Assembly (NCBI GenBank): GCA_020747065.1
Contig: JAGMVK010000009.1
Coordinates: 1,984,001-2,048,000, forward strand
Length of the DNA: 64,000 nucleotides
Source of the DNA: Cadophora sp. MPI-SDFR-AT-0126
Taxonomy: Eukaryota > Ascomycota > Leotiomycetes > Helotiales > Ploettnerulaceae
Direction of reading: 5' to 3'
The notes under the pieces were generated by a model. It saw only the letters and a list, made by a program, of their open reading frames with translations, did not search any database and was not told the DNA's origin. This document shows, piece after piece, positions 22,946 through 34,557 of this stretch. The position numbers were made by a program, and so were the translations under genes. The first letter of the stretch is position 1, and every line of letters starts with the position of its first letter.

Positions 22946-24858
22946 GGCTAAATGAGTGTGGGTCAAGAACGTGGTTGAGAAAGGAGCGTGGTGTAGCCAG
23001 AAGCTTAGAATCTTGAAAGTCTACTTTTGCTTGTGGGAGGGGTCTTTGATATACATGGCCAGGTCAGGGGGACGATTAGAGAAAGACCCATTCTATGAGC
23101 ACTTACTGTATCGGACAGAACAAGGTCAGGGGATACTGTTAGAGGGAGACCCTTCTGTGAGCGCTTATTGTGTCGGACGGGAATAAGGAATTCTAGAAGC
23201 ACTAGCACCTGAGGTTTACATACATGCGATGCATCGTTTCGTGATAGTGAAGATTAAGAACCTTGTCTGCAATATTTCATTCGCCCAACACCAGTATTAC
23301 AGATCGTCGATCCCTGCGATAAATGACACTCGAGCTTCGAATGCTGAGATGAACTCCACTCCTTCGCCATAGTCGGCTGCGAAGGCATTGTAGCGTACGT
23401 GGGGCATACGGGGGTACATACAAGAAAAGTACCGCGTTCCTTGTTAGATGTGACTGATGAGAATAAAGCCCCTCCAATATAAAGCTTATTCACGAGTCGT
23501 TCGATCATTGGGGAAATCTCTCATGTCGGGAATGGCGGGGATGCGGTTCGTCGGAAGAAGCTTCATGATCTGGATTGGATGATATGGACTCGCTACCAAT
23601 TTCGGCTTCGGAGACATTTCAGAGGCTCAAAAGGGGTACAACGAATCGGATGAGGAAGCAGCAGTCCATTCTCTCACACTCTTAGTGTGGAGGTGCGCTA
23701 GGGGACACCACGGTTGTAACTCTTTTCGGGGAGGCAGTGGAAATGGAAATGTTTGCTAACATGTGATAGTGACATGTTGCGGATGTCTCATTGAGGTGGA
23801 AGAGAAAAGAAGAGCAGCTTGTAGTTTTCCTGTGACCTATCATGACTCGCAAAAGTCGCCATCATTCATGACATTACTTTCCGGGTGAAGCTACCTGGCG
23901 GGTAATGAAGCTTCGCCCCGAATCACTTTCCCATCAAACCTCTCGTGTGAATGCAAAGGCGGCCTCTATAGCCAGAGTCTGGTGCTGACTCGGAGATAAA
24001 GCACCCAACTTTACGATGTACAGTAAAAAGGGGGCAGCAAGCATGGATGAACGAGTGTGAAAACACTAGACTCGCTAAGCTAGTCCCCGCTCTTAGTAAA
24101 CACCCCTGAATTACCCCGCCAACCAATAAGCGATCAAAACCCGGGATTTGATCAGTAAGTCAGATACAACGCGGTTATTAAGCCAAAATAGTGCCATTGT
24201 GAGGGCTGCCTCCTTTTGCTCCAGGACACGATTGTGGGGGTTCTTATTTCCACCCCCAATTTGGTGTACGGGATACTAACAGAGGGGTCTTGGGGAGTTA
24301 TGAAAAGCGACGCGGCCCAAAAAAACAGAACTGAAAAGCATGAGTTTTCAGGCGGCTATTTAAGGCCAACAGAAACACTCCTTACAAAAACATAGACCAG
24401 AAGTACCATCACTTTGAGTGGACCTTTTCTGTTCGTAATCATGACTATTGAAATTCTGATTGGCGATAAAGCTGAAGCGAGGGTTGCATTCTAGGTGTGT
24501 GATTATGTCATCTTGGACGGACTTCGAGCAGTGCAGGACAATAAGAATGAACAAGAAAACTAGGTTCCAACCGATATAAGAAAAACAAAACAACGTTTTA
24601 ATGAGGCTTATGGTGCCACCTCTTGAGCTTCCTCATGTGGGAGGTTGCTTGCCCGCGAGCGTCCTCCGCTCTTCTGCATCGTCATCCCCTGCATTAGTTA
24701 CTCAGCCGACCCCAAAGGCCCGTGATACAGCTGAGATAATACCCTTGGTGTAGGTCGAATATTGATAAAATGGTCCTTTCCACATTAGATTCAAATGAGA
24801 AAGCTCAGGTACCAGCATTCATTGCTTCAGTCATCAAACCTCCACATCATCTGCCAAG
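22946..24858. other. Long divergent intergenic region
   Basis: About 1.9 kb between the minus-strand GH64 gene and the plus-strand dioxygenase-like gene. It holds a 62-bp tandem duplication (listed separately). ORFs are short and none carries a motif. An inverted CCAAT box (AACCAATAAG) sits near 24120. Confidence 0.5.
23061..23184. repeat. Imperfect 62-bp tandem duplication (two copies)
   Basis: Both copies start with AGGTCAGGGG (23061 and 23123). They then share, with changes, TTAGAG-AGACCC-TTCT-TGAGC-CTTA-TGT-TCGGAC. Many differences between the copies are A/G or C/T transitions. It lies in the promoter side of the GH64 gene. Confidence 0.75.
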
Positions 24859-26033
24859 ATGGGTCAAACACTTTGTTGCATTCACCCTCGTCTCAGGACT
24901 GACATAAAATTCAAAAACCCGATCTACAATGAAGATATTCACTGCGGCAATGTGATCTATGACGTTTTAGAGAAACACGATGAGCTCTCATCAGGGCGAA
25001 TAAGTAGTGCCGAGACACTCGTCGATGAATCTTCAACTCCTTCCCTCAAGCGACCTTCAATGATGGCACACCCGTACCAAATCAAAGACACCCAAATGGC
25101 ATTTTTTGCGGAGAGAGGATATCTTATCATCAAGGATGGTCTCTCGGCCGCCGAGACTAGCCTGCTTCAGACCTGGGTTCAAGAAGTCCACGATCTTCCC
25201 CGCACAGCGAACTGCCCATACATTCAATACGAAGAAGTCAATGCATCCGGAGAACGAGTTCTCTGTCGCACCGAAAACTTCGCCAATACTCATCAGGGAT
25301 TCGGAGCCTTGCTCAGGGGCACCAAGCTTCTCGGCATCCTGAAGCAATTAAATGGAGATGAAATGTTACTCTTCAAGGAGAAAAGTTTGTTCCGCAATCT
25401 TCCTAGCACGCAATGAACAAACATTCTGACGACATGAGTCTAGTAAATTTCAAACTTGCTGGCTCAGGTGGATTCCAGCCTCACGTTGATAGGACCGGCT
25501 ACGGCGATTTCAAGCAACTCCAGCATTTGGCTATTCTGATTGCTGCCGATGATGCCACTTCCCTCAACGGGTGCCTAGAGATTGTTGAAGGTAGTCACAA
25601 GATGGATGTTCCGATCGGCAGCGACAATTGCATTACGCCGGAATGGGTTGCAGCTCAGAAGTGGGTCCACGTCGAGATGAAAGCTGGTGAGTCTCGCTTA
25701 AGTTCCAGCTTCACGCAATCGTTTTTCGAAGCAAGAACATTTGGTACTTGAAAATCAACAACTGACTCACAAATAGGCGAAATGATGATCTTCGGCTCCT
25801 CCCTTGCTCATCGCAGTGGTCCTAACGCAAGCACAAAAGATCGCAGAGCGCTGTATGCGACCTATAACTCGAAGAGCGAAGGCAATCTCCATGATGCCTA
25901 CTATGAGAGGCGTGCGAAGCTTTATCCGGCGACGCATAAACGAAAGCAGGGCGTGGATTACTCGAGTGGCGCTCAAAACTATGCGTATGGCACTCCAATG
26001 CGTAGTATCGAGAAGGCCAGCAATCACTCTTGA
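24859..26033 (+). CDS. Phytanoyl-CoA dioxygenase (PhyH)-like Fe(II)/2-oxoglutarate oxygenase
   Basis: Non-heme iron oxygenase fold. The metal triad is visible: FQPHVDRTG (His, Asp) and LAHRSGPN (His, followed by the 2OG-binding Ser/Arg region). Other matches are FFAERGYLIIKDGLS, CRTENFANTHQGF and LNGCLEIVEGSHK. Introns 25385-25443 and 25687-25776 restore the frame (KEK-INFKLAGSGG; MKAG-EMMIFGS). Relatives often start near the internal Met at 25063-25065 (MMAHPYQ). The annotated start adds about 68 residues beginning MGQTLCC, which looks like an N-myristoylation/palmitoylation signal and might target the protein to membranes. The substrate is unknown; members include alkaloid and ectoine hydroxylases. 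Confidence 0.85.
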
Positions 26034-26298
26034 GACTGTGATTTGGTATCATTTTGGCCGCTGAGCGTTTTCCGGAGTTATTGATGTGTCCATTTCAGGT
26101 GCATAGATGGGTGTCGAGAACATTACATTGGCGTTTAGTTTGGATAGAATTGGGTACACGCGGAGAAACAGGACGCACATGGGGCTCACGCCAATTTAGC
26201 ATATCATAGACAGAATCTGCACTTTTACTTCTGGGAATTAAACAGTCAGAAGTCAACTTCGAAGCTACCTTGATCACGTCCTCACATACTACGTTCTC

Positions 26299-26815
26299 AT
26301 GAGCCCCGAAATGAATGCTGAACTAAAAGCTGAAGTGAATGCAATATTCGACGCGTGTGGAAGTCTTCTGGCTTTGACTCGCCTCGAAGAACCGCGCTTC
26401 TTCGGAAATCTTAGAGGGCTTGGAATTAGGTTTTGGGGTCACAGCACACCTGCAACGAGTGCTCCTGGGCTGAGATATGATTCATGGAAAGCAGTTAATA
26501 CCAGCAAAAGTAAGTCTCGAAGTATCTATCAATCGGAAGAGCGCCAGCTAATATGTCTAGGCTCCTGTCAACGCGACATTTCTTCTTCTGCACCTCAACC
26601 TGCAGGCTTTCCCGGATCCAAACATTTTCACATCCAAAAGCTAGATTACGATCCCTCCCCTGTCCGAACGTCTCATTAGCTTTACGAAATGCTCTCGGCT
26701 GTGCTTGGATTTCAATTTGGCGTATGCGGCGCAATACCTATGCGTGATCAAAGTGTGTGACGTTTGCGCGCAGAGACTGGTGGAAATGAGGAACGCAGAT
26801 GTAGAGGTTCGTCCC
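26299..26815 (+). pseudogene. Cytochrome P450 C-terminal relic
   Basis: The translation matches the end of a fungal P450 but is broken. An ORF from 26299 gives LEEPRFFGNLRGLGIRFWG and GLRYDSWKAV, like the region before the meander. After a decayed splice site (26510-26560), frame 26561 gives APVNATFLLLHLNLQAFPDP, like the conserved PVSMTS-HxNP-IFPDP stretch. It then hits TAG at 26642 where an Arg-Trp motif is expected. The same frame continues LSERLISFTKCSRLCLDFNLA, the heme-binding loop FxxGxRxCxG with the Cys at 26702, but both Gly are replaced (Cys and Asp). There is no full-length upstream part. Clearly non-functional. Confidence 0.72.
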
Positions 26816-27914
26816 TGTTACCTGTGGCAGAGAAGTGAGGGTCATGATGGAATGAACTACTCTTGACTGATCGTTAGTCTACACGACCGAGATTCATATT
26901 CACGAAGTAGGACCAATTAGTGCAAGGCATTGACAGGTATTGATGTGATGTATTTCGTCTGAAGTTCCCTATCTTAAACCTGATGTGGCACAATATCCTC
27001 CAAACAGACCTCCAAACAGAAGAAAGCTTGATGCCATCTCGAGCCAAGTGATAAAGGTCCCTAATGCTTGAAAATCTACCAGGAGAAGCGCATTCGATAT
27101 TGACATTGGCACATAACATGATGCAAGAACTGACACAGCTGATTCGAGGAAATTCAGTTCCGTGCTTCTAAAGTGCAGCGAGTGTTCGTCAGTACTCCTT
27201 CAATATTTTTGTTCTCCAATCTAGATCATACAAAATAGCAGGTACAGGCTCTGGTACTCGCTGATGGTGTGCACTTTCCATCGAGCCATCAACCAACCAC
27301 ACGTTAAACATCACAAGCATTTAGGGCATGCTTATATTGCGGGGTACAGAAAGTCCACTTCAACTCCACATTTCCCAGGATTTCAATATACTCCAAGCTT
27401 GTGACGTACGCAAGCGATCCTTCAATGTCAAATTTCGATTCGTGGACTCTTTTTTTCCAGAGTCCAATATATACGTCTTGGCGTGGGAAGCCGCAGATCG
27501 TGAAGCTTAATCCTATTCCCCGGCCCATCTTGCATGAACTAGCGTCGATGCCGCGATCCGTGATCACGCCTTGTTGACATTGGATGGATTTCTTTGGATT
27601 GGTGTTACGAAATGGAATGAGGAGGTATGTGAATGAGTGAGTTCTTTAGATGAAAGGGATGAAGGATGACTGACTACGAACTGTACAACCTGATATGGAT
27701 GGAGACGGAGAAATTGAATCTCGGACTGAAATCTTCCATCTAATCATCGCGGTCTTCTTCACACGGTCGAGAGCTCTTTATGAGTTTCTGAGAGTATATG
27801 TGGTTATATAAGACAGGGGATAGCATCGCTAAATTCTTCTCTCATCCTCAACCAAGCCTTCCAGATCTGGCCGTCTAAGTTATAGCACTCGACACTTTTT
27901 TGTTGCTTAACACT
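26816..27914. other. Intergenic region
   Basis: About 1.1 kb of unassigned sequence between the P450 relic and the pectate lyase. The last part is the pectate lyase promoter and leader. I see no gene. Confidence 0.5.
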
Positions 27915-29201
27915 ATGAAGTTTTCTCTCATCGCTCTTGGTCTGCTGACCGCGGCTACCAATGCCCTTCCCACTGCAACCTCAAATGAAGATGTAGCTGC
28001 GCCAGTCGACCTCGCCAAGCGTGCATCTATTACTGATGCTGCAAACGGATATGCCAGGTAAGCGACCATCAAAAACAAAGCTCTCTACTACTCCACTGGC
28101 TTTTCGGACATTCTTCCAAGGCACTGCTGACATGCTACATAGTTTGAATGGAGGCACCACAGGCGGTAAAGGAGGAACTACAACCACAGTCTCCACCTAC
28201 GCCCAATTCACAGCCGCAGTATCCAGTGATAGCGCTAAAATCGTTATCGTTTCTGGAACCATCACCCAAAGCGCGGCTCAAGTCAAGGTTGGAAGCAACA
28301 CCAGTATCATCGGGAAAAACTCTGGTGCTAAGCTGGTGGGCTTTGGCTTGTGAGTATTATCGAAGAAACACGGAGGAGTAATTGCTAATGACATGTCAAA
28401 GGATCGTGAAGAGCAAGAAGAATGTTATCATCAGGAACTTGACGATCCAGAAGGTCCTTGCTGATAACGGAGATGCTATTGGTGTTCGTAAGTGTGACCA
28501 GGGTAGACTCTGGATCCGAATGAGACTGACTATAGATAGAACTCTCCACCAATGTTTGGATTGATCATTGTGATCTCTCCTCTGATCGCGACCACGATAA
28601 GGACTACTATGATGGTTTGATCGATGTAAGTTACACTTGAATTGTGGTATACGAAAGAGGTCAGATTTTGACTTATGTACAGTTCACTCACGCTGCTGAC
28701 TACGTGACTGTCTCCAACTCATATATCCACGACCACTGGAAGGCATCGCTGGTCGGACACTCCGACTCTAACAAAGCCGAAGACACTGGCCACTTGCGCG
28801 TAACATACAACAACAAGTACATGTCCCTGTAACTATCCAGCAAACTAGCCAAGACTAACACACACAGCTACTGGTCCAACATCAACTCTCGAACCCCATC
28901 CCTCCGCTTCGGCACCGGCCACGTCTACAACTCGTACTTCCTCAATGTCGCCGACGGCATCAACACCCGCGATGGCGCCCAGGTTCTCGTCCAATCCAAC
29001 GTCTGGGCTGGCACTGTCTCCAAGCCGTTGTACAGCACCGATTCCGGATATGCTGTCGCGAGCGATAATGACTTTGGAGGCAAGAGTAACACTGCTCTTG
29101 CTGGATCGTTGACTAGCGTGCCGTATAGCTACTCGCTCCTTGGAAGTGGGAGTGTTAAGGCTGCTGTTGCTGGATCTGCTGGCGCGACATTGTCTTTCTA
29201 A
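27915..29201 (+). CDS. Pectate lyase (PL1 family), secreted
   Basis: Cleaves de-esterified homogalacturonan by Ca-dependent beta-elimination. Signal peptide MKFSLIALGLLTAATNALP, then a propeptide ending in AKR. Parallel beta-helix motifs: NTSIIGKNSGAKLVGFGL, NVIIRNLTIQ, the Ca-binding WIDHCDLSSDRDHDKDYYDG, VSNSYIHDHWKASLVGH, and the catalytic Arg region RTPSLRFGTGHVYNSYF. Six exons; introns 28058-28142, 28350-28401, 28488-28539, 28626-28682 and 28817-28867. Each restores the frame (YA-SLNGG, FGL-IVKS, IGV-QLSTN, GLID-FTHA, TYNNN-YWS). Stop TAA at 29199. Complete and intact. Confidence 0.93.
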
Positions 29202-29579
29202 AACAGTGGATGGGGAGCTGGAATGGCCGAAGGCGTTGAATAGTGATGGAAGAGAGGCTGTCCGTGGGTTGAAGTTTGAAAGGCAAAATTTGTGACGGAA
29301 TAGGGGGACATTCTTCCACTGGTGGGAAGGCTTGGAGACCAGGATGCTTGCATCGTGACACTCTTTCTGACAAAATTGAAAGCAACAAATGAACGGGTAG
29401 AATGAAATCAAGAAAATGGGCATGTGGTGCTGCAATTAGGTACAGTACAAGCTTCGCGTACAGACATCCAAGTACGGTGATGCAAAACGAGTGAACAGCT
29501 CATCTATTTAGTTTCTAATCCCTTGTCTAATTTCCCTCCACCCCTCAAGTGCCTCTATGATTGATCACAAAAGTCGTTT

Positions 29580-30569
29580 CTAGAAATATTCCTTCCAAGT
29601 CTCCCCACGAACAACCTTGAACGACGGAACACCCCATGGCCAAGTTATAGAGATCGCGTGCTCGCTGTTCCGCACCAATCGAGCTTTGAGGAACTCCTCC
29701 ACGGCTTGTTCGTTGCCGGTGAACAGAGGCCTTGGTGTATGAGTAAGAGATTGAGTGTGATCTTCTTCATGATTGTCGACAGATAATTCATCATCCACCC
29801 ATATTTCTTTCAAGCTGGGGTATCCCGGAAATCTTCGCCACTCTGAGTCGTCACCGTTGGTTACTTCCTCTCTGCAGTCTCCTAGTGTTTCCAGAGTACT
29901 AATCAGGTCGCCGCAGAGTGCTATGCGTTTGATTCGAGCCGCATCTTCGGGGAGGAGTATCATCAACACTCCGAGAAACTCAATCAGTTCGGTTCTCGAA
30001 TGTATCAACCAGTGGCGAAGTTTCGTATTGAACATGACCATATCACGCTCAAAATCGACCCAAATGCCCTTCCCACAAGGTTCACTGCCTTCGTTTTCCA
30101 GATTGACTGGCTTGAATGCAAGGACGTATCCTTTTCTTATTGCGAGATCTCTGCTCTCCCTGCAAACATTCAAGGCTGCTGGTGGTCCAGAGCTCTTGAA
30201 CTTAAACTTTTGCAACCCCTGTAAGTCCCATTTCCGAGTCAAGTTATCTGAACTTGTGTTGCTTTCCTTCTCAAGGGACGCGATCGTTTCTTTGGCATAG
30301 ATTGCAAAGGCACTCGCTGGCGTAGTATCTTGCGTATAGATAGAGTAGTTGAAAAGTACTGAGACCTTGCAGGGCTCATCATGTTCAATTTCTAGGCCCT
30401 GCTCGTCCAACAGCTCCACGTGCTTAGTTAGCAGCGGGTAGACCTCATGTTGATGTATGTATATCATGCGCGGTGGAAGAGTGTACAGCCATATCTGCTC
30501 GCGCAGCTCGTAAGGCAGGGAAGAGAATGAAGCTGGCGCGTGGGTTGGAGTCTGGGCGGATACAGACAT
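29580..30569 (-). CDS. 2EXR domain-containing protein
   Basis: Fungal lineage-expanded family of unknown function. It has the defining N-terminal block SSLPYELREQIWLYTLP-R and the second block PPAALNVCRESRDLAIRKGY, followed by KGIWVDFERDMVMF. About 329 aa, one exon. I start at ATG 30569 (MSVSAQTP); the frame is open a little further but starts with TTG. No signal peptide. It converges on the pectate lyase gene. Confidence 0.85.
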   Translation of the reverse strand: MSVSAQTPTHAPASFSSLPYELREQIWLYTLPPRMIYIHQHEVYPLLTKHVELLDEQGLEIEHDEPCKVSVLFNYSIYTQDTTPASAFAIYAKETIASLEKESNTSSDNLTRKWDLQGLQKFKFKSSGPPAALNVCRESRDLAIRKGYVLAFKPVNLENEGSEPCGKGIWVDFERDMVMFNTKLRHWLIHSRTELIEFLGVLMILLPEDAARIKRIALCGDLISTLETLGDCREEVTNGDDSEWRRFPGYPSLKEIWVDDELSVDNHEEDHTQSLTHTPRPLFTGNEQAVEEFLKARLVRNSEHAISITWPWGVPSFKVVRGETWKEYF

Positions 30570-30602
30570 AGATTCTAGCAACGAGGCTCGGGTGGAGGAC
30601 AA

Positions 30603-31357
30603 GAACTCTGAAAACTCGGTATCAAGGCGTTGGTTGCCAGTATGACATTCGATCCAGGTACCGGAAGTTGCTCAGGAGATCCTGTTCCATGGCAAGACAT
30701 TAGTACAAGTACCCACTGTCAGCCTGTCTTTTCTTTAAAAGTGGGTGCGACGTCGAGTCAGCATGCTGCATGGATGTTGTTTCTTTGGCGAGGCTGAGAG
30801 CCCGCAAGCTTATCGTTTATCATGGATCACGTGATACTACATTCTTCAAAGGGGATTCTGAGCTCGTAGGAGCAAGTTCTACTCTGAATTAGAATGGAAC
30901 TCATAGGAAAGGCATCAAACATTTCTAGTTCGTGTTCCGCAACAAAAAAAGAGGTTGTAAAGTAGAAAGTCACGTGCCAGCAGCCGAATGCTTGTTTTGG
31001 TCAGCTCGATGTCAATAAACTGGCTGGGAGCGCACTAAAATATCTACGGAAGACCCGTATCCACCCGCCCATCTTGAGCTTCTTACTTATTGTTCATCAT
31101 GCCATTGACCTGGCCTGAACGCTTGTTGTATGTCTTTCGGTCGTTCTTGCCTTCGTACTGAAAGTGAGCGGATAGAACCTCAAAGTGCTCAATTGTATTG
31201 TTCAGCTTCACCTTGCAGCACCAAACATTCAATTACCTTTGCGGAAGTTTGGTTAGCGTCTTTCATGCTGTAATATTTATACAGCTCCTCCACCAGCAAT
31301 TTACAACTCCGTCCTCCCAACCTCCACTTCCACGAGGGCTGCCAGGGAACTATCAAC
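30603..31357. other. Divergent promoter region
   Basis: About 750 bp between the 2EXR gene (minus) and the next gene (plus). No ORF of note. Confidence 0.5.
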
Positions 31358-32174
31358 ATGGACCGACCAGCCCAGACGCTCTACACTCCCCCATCCCAGA
31401 GATCGGCTCCCCAAGACAATCCACCGGAAGACAACATGGACGATAGCTTTGAAGATAGCTACGCAGAAGTGACTCCTGAAGCCTCTGCATCGGAGCTAGA
31501 GGAAGATACTACAGCCGTAGATATCAACAATGATGCTGTCGCTGAGCTTCCCACCTACGATACCACCATGCTCACTCTCGCCAGCCTGCAAGAAGAATAC
31601 GGCGAGACCTTCGCTGACGAAGACGTCCCAGCAGCCGAAGCCTTCGCCCAGCGCAAAGCTCTGAAACACAAGATGGGAATCGAGTATCACCGCATGGTCA
31701 TTACCGCAATCAAAACATTCCACCTTCGTACTCGATGCCCAAACTGCAAGCAGACTCCGATCACTATCGACTACTTCGCCATGAACCACAGTCTGCCAAA
31801 GAGAGCATGGGTACAGTAGAGAGAGCTGTGCAAGAAGATGGAGCAGCAGAGACCGGAGATCTTGGACGAGAAGGAGTGGATCGAGTTTCTCGGGGAGATG
31901 AAGGTGAGATCATGGTGCAGAGCAGCGCGGAAAATTTGGATGATGCAAGAATATTCACTGATATTAATGAGTGACGTAGACAATCGAGATGTGGTATTGG
32001 GAGGACAATACTGCCAGCGTTGAGTGTGGAAGAGTCAGCTGGAACGGCAGCTTCGCACCAGATCCAGTATGGAGTCCAGAGGAGAACGGTGGCATGATCG
32101 CTGTCAAGACCCCGCTAGTTCAGCCTCCACTTTCATATAGCAAGGCAGTCGCTAGACATGGAAAGTCTATCTGA
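31358..32174 (+). pseudogene. Unrecognised protein gene interrupted by one in-frame TAG
   Basis: I do not recognise the family. From ATG 31358 the frame runs 153 codons: an acidic N-terminus, then FHLRTRCPNCKQTP with a CxxC, then LPKRAWVQ, and a TAG at 31817-31819. The same frame continues without a break as RELCKKMEQQRPEILDEKEW and FLGEMK. A good intron follows (31904-31979, GTGAGA to TAG). The last exon, TIEMWYWEDNTASVEC through AVARHGKSI, ends at TGA 32172. The coding character on both sides suggests the stop is recent (one base change from CAG or TGG). Alternatives are a truncated 153-aa protein or stop read-through. A 9-nt GTACAG-TAG 'intron' would also remove the stop but is too short to splice. 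Confidence 0.55.
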
Positions 32175-32834
32175 ATACTCCGCTTGTCGACTTGGGAGAC
32201 TTGGCGTTATTGGAGCATGTGCTGGATGTTGGGATATGAATTGATAGTTTGAGGGGAGCGGCTCAAGTTTCTTCCTTAAGGATATTGGCGAGACACAGCG
32301 ACTTTCAAAGCGGCTGCGAATGCATTGATTTCTTGCGGACCGTTAGACATGTCACATCCTCTTCTCGTAACATACGTGACCTTTCCCCTCACAATGTGTA
32401 CATTCAGGGGATAATCCTCCCTCCCTTAGGTTCTCCTATCCGCGTGTTCACACTTATCTCTGATGGTGCCCTTATCTATTTTCCTGGTAGGTCTACCAAA
32501 AGCAATCTAGCCATTGCGAAATATGATATCACGTGAATGCAATCGACCAACTAAAAGCCAGCTCAATGGCAGCAGCAGTCCGGGGCGCTATAAATGTCGT
32601 ATGGCGCTTTTGTTACATTTGGATCATGGCGGGATTAAGTTCCCTCTCCAGTCTGCCTCCTTGCTTTCGGAATTCGATTTCATGAAATGTTGTGCCCCTC
32701 CATTAGCCAAATCATCATGTCAAAGCAAATCACAGACGTCTGTATCACTAAGTGTCAATGTATGTCATCTTCCCCGCCCAGAGCCAGGTCCTCTTGGAAT
32801 TTTGTGTCAATTTCCCCTTCTACTTAAACCCGAA
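32175..32834. other. Convergent intergenic region
   Basis: About 660 bp between the 3' ends of the TAG-interrupted gene and the DUF7580-type gene; no supported gene. Confidence 0.5.
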
Positions 32835-34557
32835 TCAAGGCCACTTCGCAACAAAATAATCATCCAACGACCCAACAATGCTTGTATAAATCGCCTGCGT
32901 AAACAACTTATTCCTCCAGTCCGACTTTTCCTCAAAGGGTTGAAACAAACAACATTTGATAATGGACTCTAGCTTTGGCTCCTTCTCCCATACCATTTCC
33001 ACCCAGTCTCGCGCGGTCATGTAGTCTGTTCCCTGATGTGACTTCCCGTCCACGAGGTACCGTTTGCGTATCGGTGTTGTTTCGATTGCCTGCCCGAAAC
33101 AGAGTTCAAGGAGCAGGATACCGAGATTGTCGAGGCTGGTGCGGGTAGCGTAACGAAGTTCAGTCTCGGATTGTGCAGTGCTATGGGAATTGGATGTGGT
33201 GCCTTGTGGTGATGGCGCGTCGAAGCAGTGCCGAACGTAGGGCTGATCGAGACATATTTCTTGGCCGCGACGGTAGAAGAAGATGTTTCTCTTGTCAAAG
33301 CTGCCCATGAGCCAAGGTGTCGTCTGCAGTTGTAGAAGGGAAGATGCTAAAATGATGGCTAGTTTGATACGTCTTTGCACACTCAGATTGCAGATGGCTT
33401 CTTTTGTGTCGCATAGACTGACGTAGGATTCGGTCTCCAATGCAGTTGATGTCAGGAGGACATCGTGTAGACGCTCGCCATCACAGAGGTATCCCAGACA
33501 TGATTTGTTAACACTTGGATTTCGGATGACCGAGCATAAATCCTTGATTTGTTCTACTGCTTGCGGTACAACAGGTACGGCAGATATCGCTAATTGCCGC
33601 TGAGACATGACTTTGGGTGAGGGTTCTGATTGGAAATGTCGGCGTAGTGTGTTCAGACCAGCTTGAGTTTTGTTCGGCATTTCACTCATCACCTCTGGAT
33701 GGATCCCATGGGGCTTCCTGGCTTTGACTGTGATCTGGCAACGAACAACGGTATGTGGATCCTGCGAAACCTCGAATGCTAGATTGAAAATTGAGTCCCA
33801 GTCCCCAGTATTTCTCTGCTCCAGGCGAAGAGAAGCAGTATAAGGAGCACACTGGCATGACCAGCCAGCTCGCAGTGCCGCATGTACACTACTCGCATGC
33901 CTCCGTATAGCCTCGAAGACATTTGCCCAAGTTGTATCCTTCTTGCTTCTCGCCTTTAAGCCACTCAGCTTCTCGCTGCCATCTAACAGATATCGGAGAG
34001 TCTCATTGTGGGATTTGAGTGACTCGACAGCTCGTACCCCTTTCTTGCTGAAGCTGTGACGGAGACGAAACATTTGGTAGTCCATTCTGCTCGAGCCTTC
34101 CTTCAGCCATTCGACCTAGAAGAAGTCTGAATTAGCTTCGCTCAGATGATGAGTTGACACGTATTTTTACCTGGCCATCTTTGATCAACAACATTCTCTC
34201 CAAGTCGTGCATCAACCCATTCATTGTCTTCATCATGCTTTGAAACGCTTCGAGGGAAGAACCGAGCCGAATCTTGAGTCGCTGAAACAATTCCGGATTG
34301 TGCCAACCTTCGTACCCGCCATCGTCCATGAATTTCTCCAACTCATCCTCCTCGATATCGATCGACCTCAAGAAGCATTCCAGACTCAGGTTGAACAGTT
34401 GTCTCTGAATATCGACAGCATCGATGAAGGTGAGAAACTCCGTTCTGAACTTATACCATTTCTGAAGTCGTTCAAAACTTTTCTTGTATTTTGTAGCTGT
34501 AGCAATCAACAATCGGAAACCGCCCAGGACGAGACCTGCGATCTCAATGCCCGACAT
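32835..34557 (-). CDS. DUF7580-type fungal protein with HeLo-like N-terminus
   Basis: About 555 aa in two exons (34557-34171 and 34115-32835; intron 34116-34170). It starts MSGIEIAGLVLGGFRLLI, an N-terminal hydrophobic helix like that of HeLo/prion-inhibition type fungal proteins, followed by helical FRTEFLTFID. The C-terminal half matches the DUF7580 pattern: QRRIKLAIILASSLLQLQ, TPWLMGSFDKRNIFFYRR, SLDNLGILLLELCFGQ and TARDWVEMVWEKEPKLE. This looks like a degenerate kinase C-lobe with no catalytic residues. Such proteins accompany HET/NLR-type loci, so a role in self/non-self signalling is plausible but inferred. Confidence 0.8.

Noticed and set aside
28845..29435. 196-codon antisense ORF
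   Set aside because: A shadow of the pectate lyase gene.
31811..31819. 9-nt GTACAG-TAG intron to remove the stop
   Set aside because: Far too short for a spliceosomal intron.
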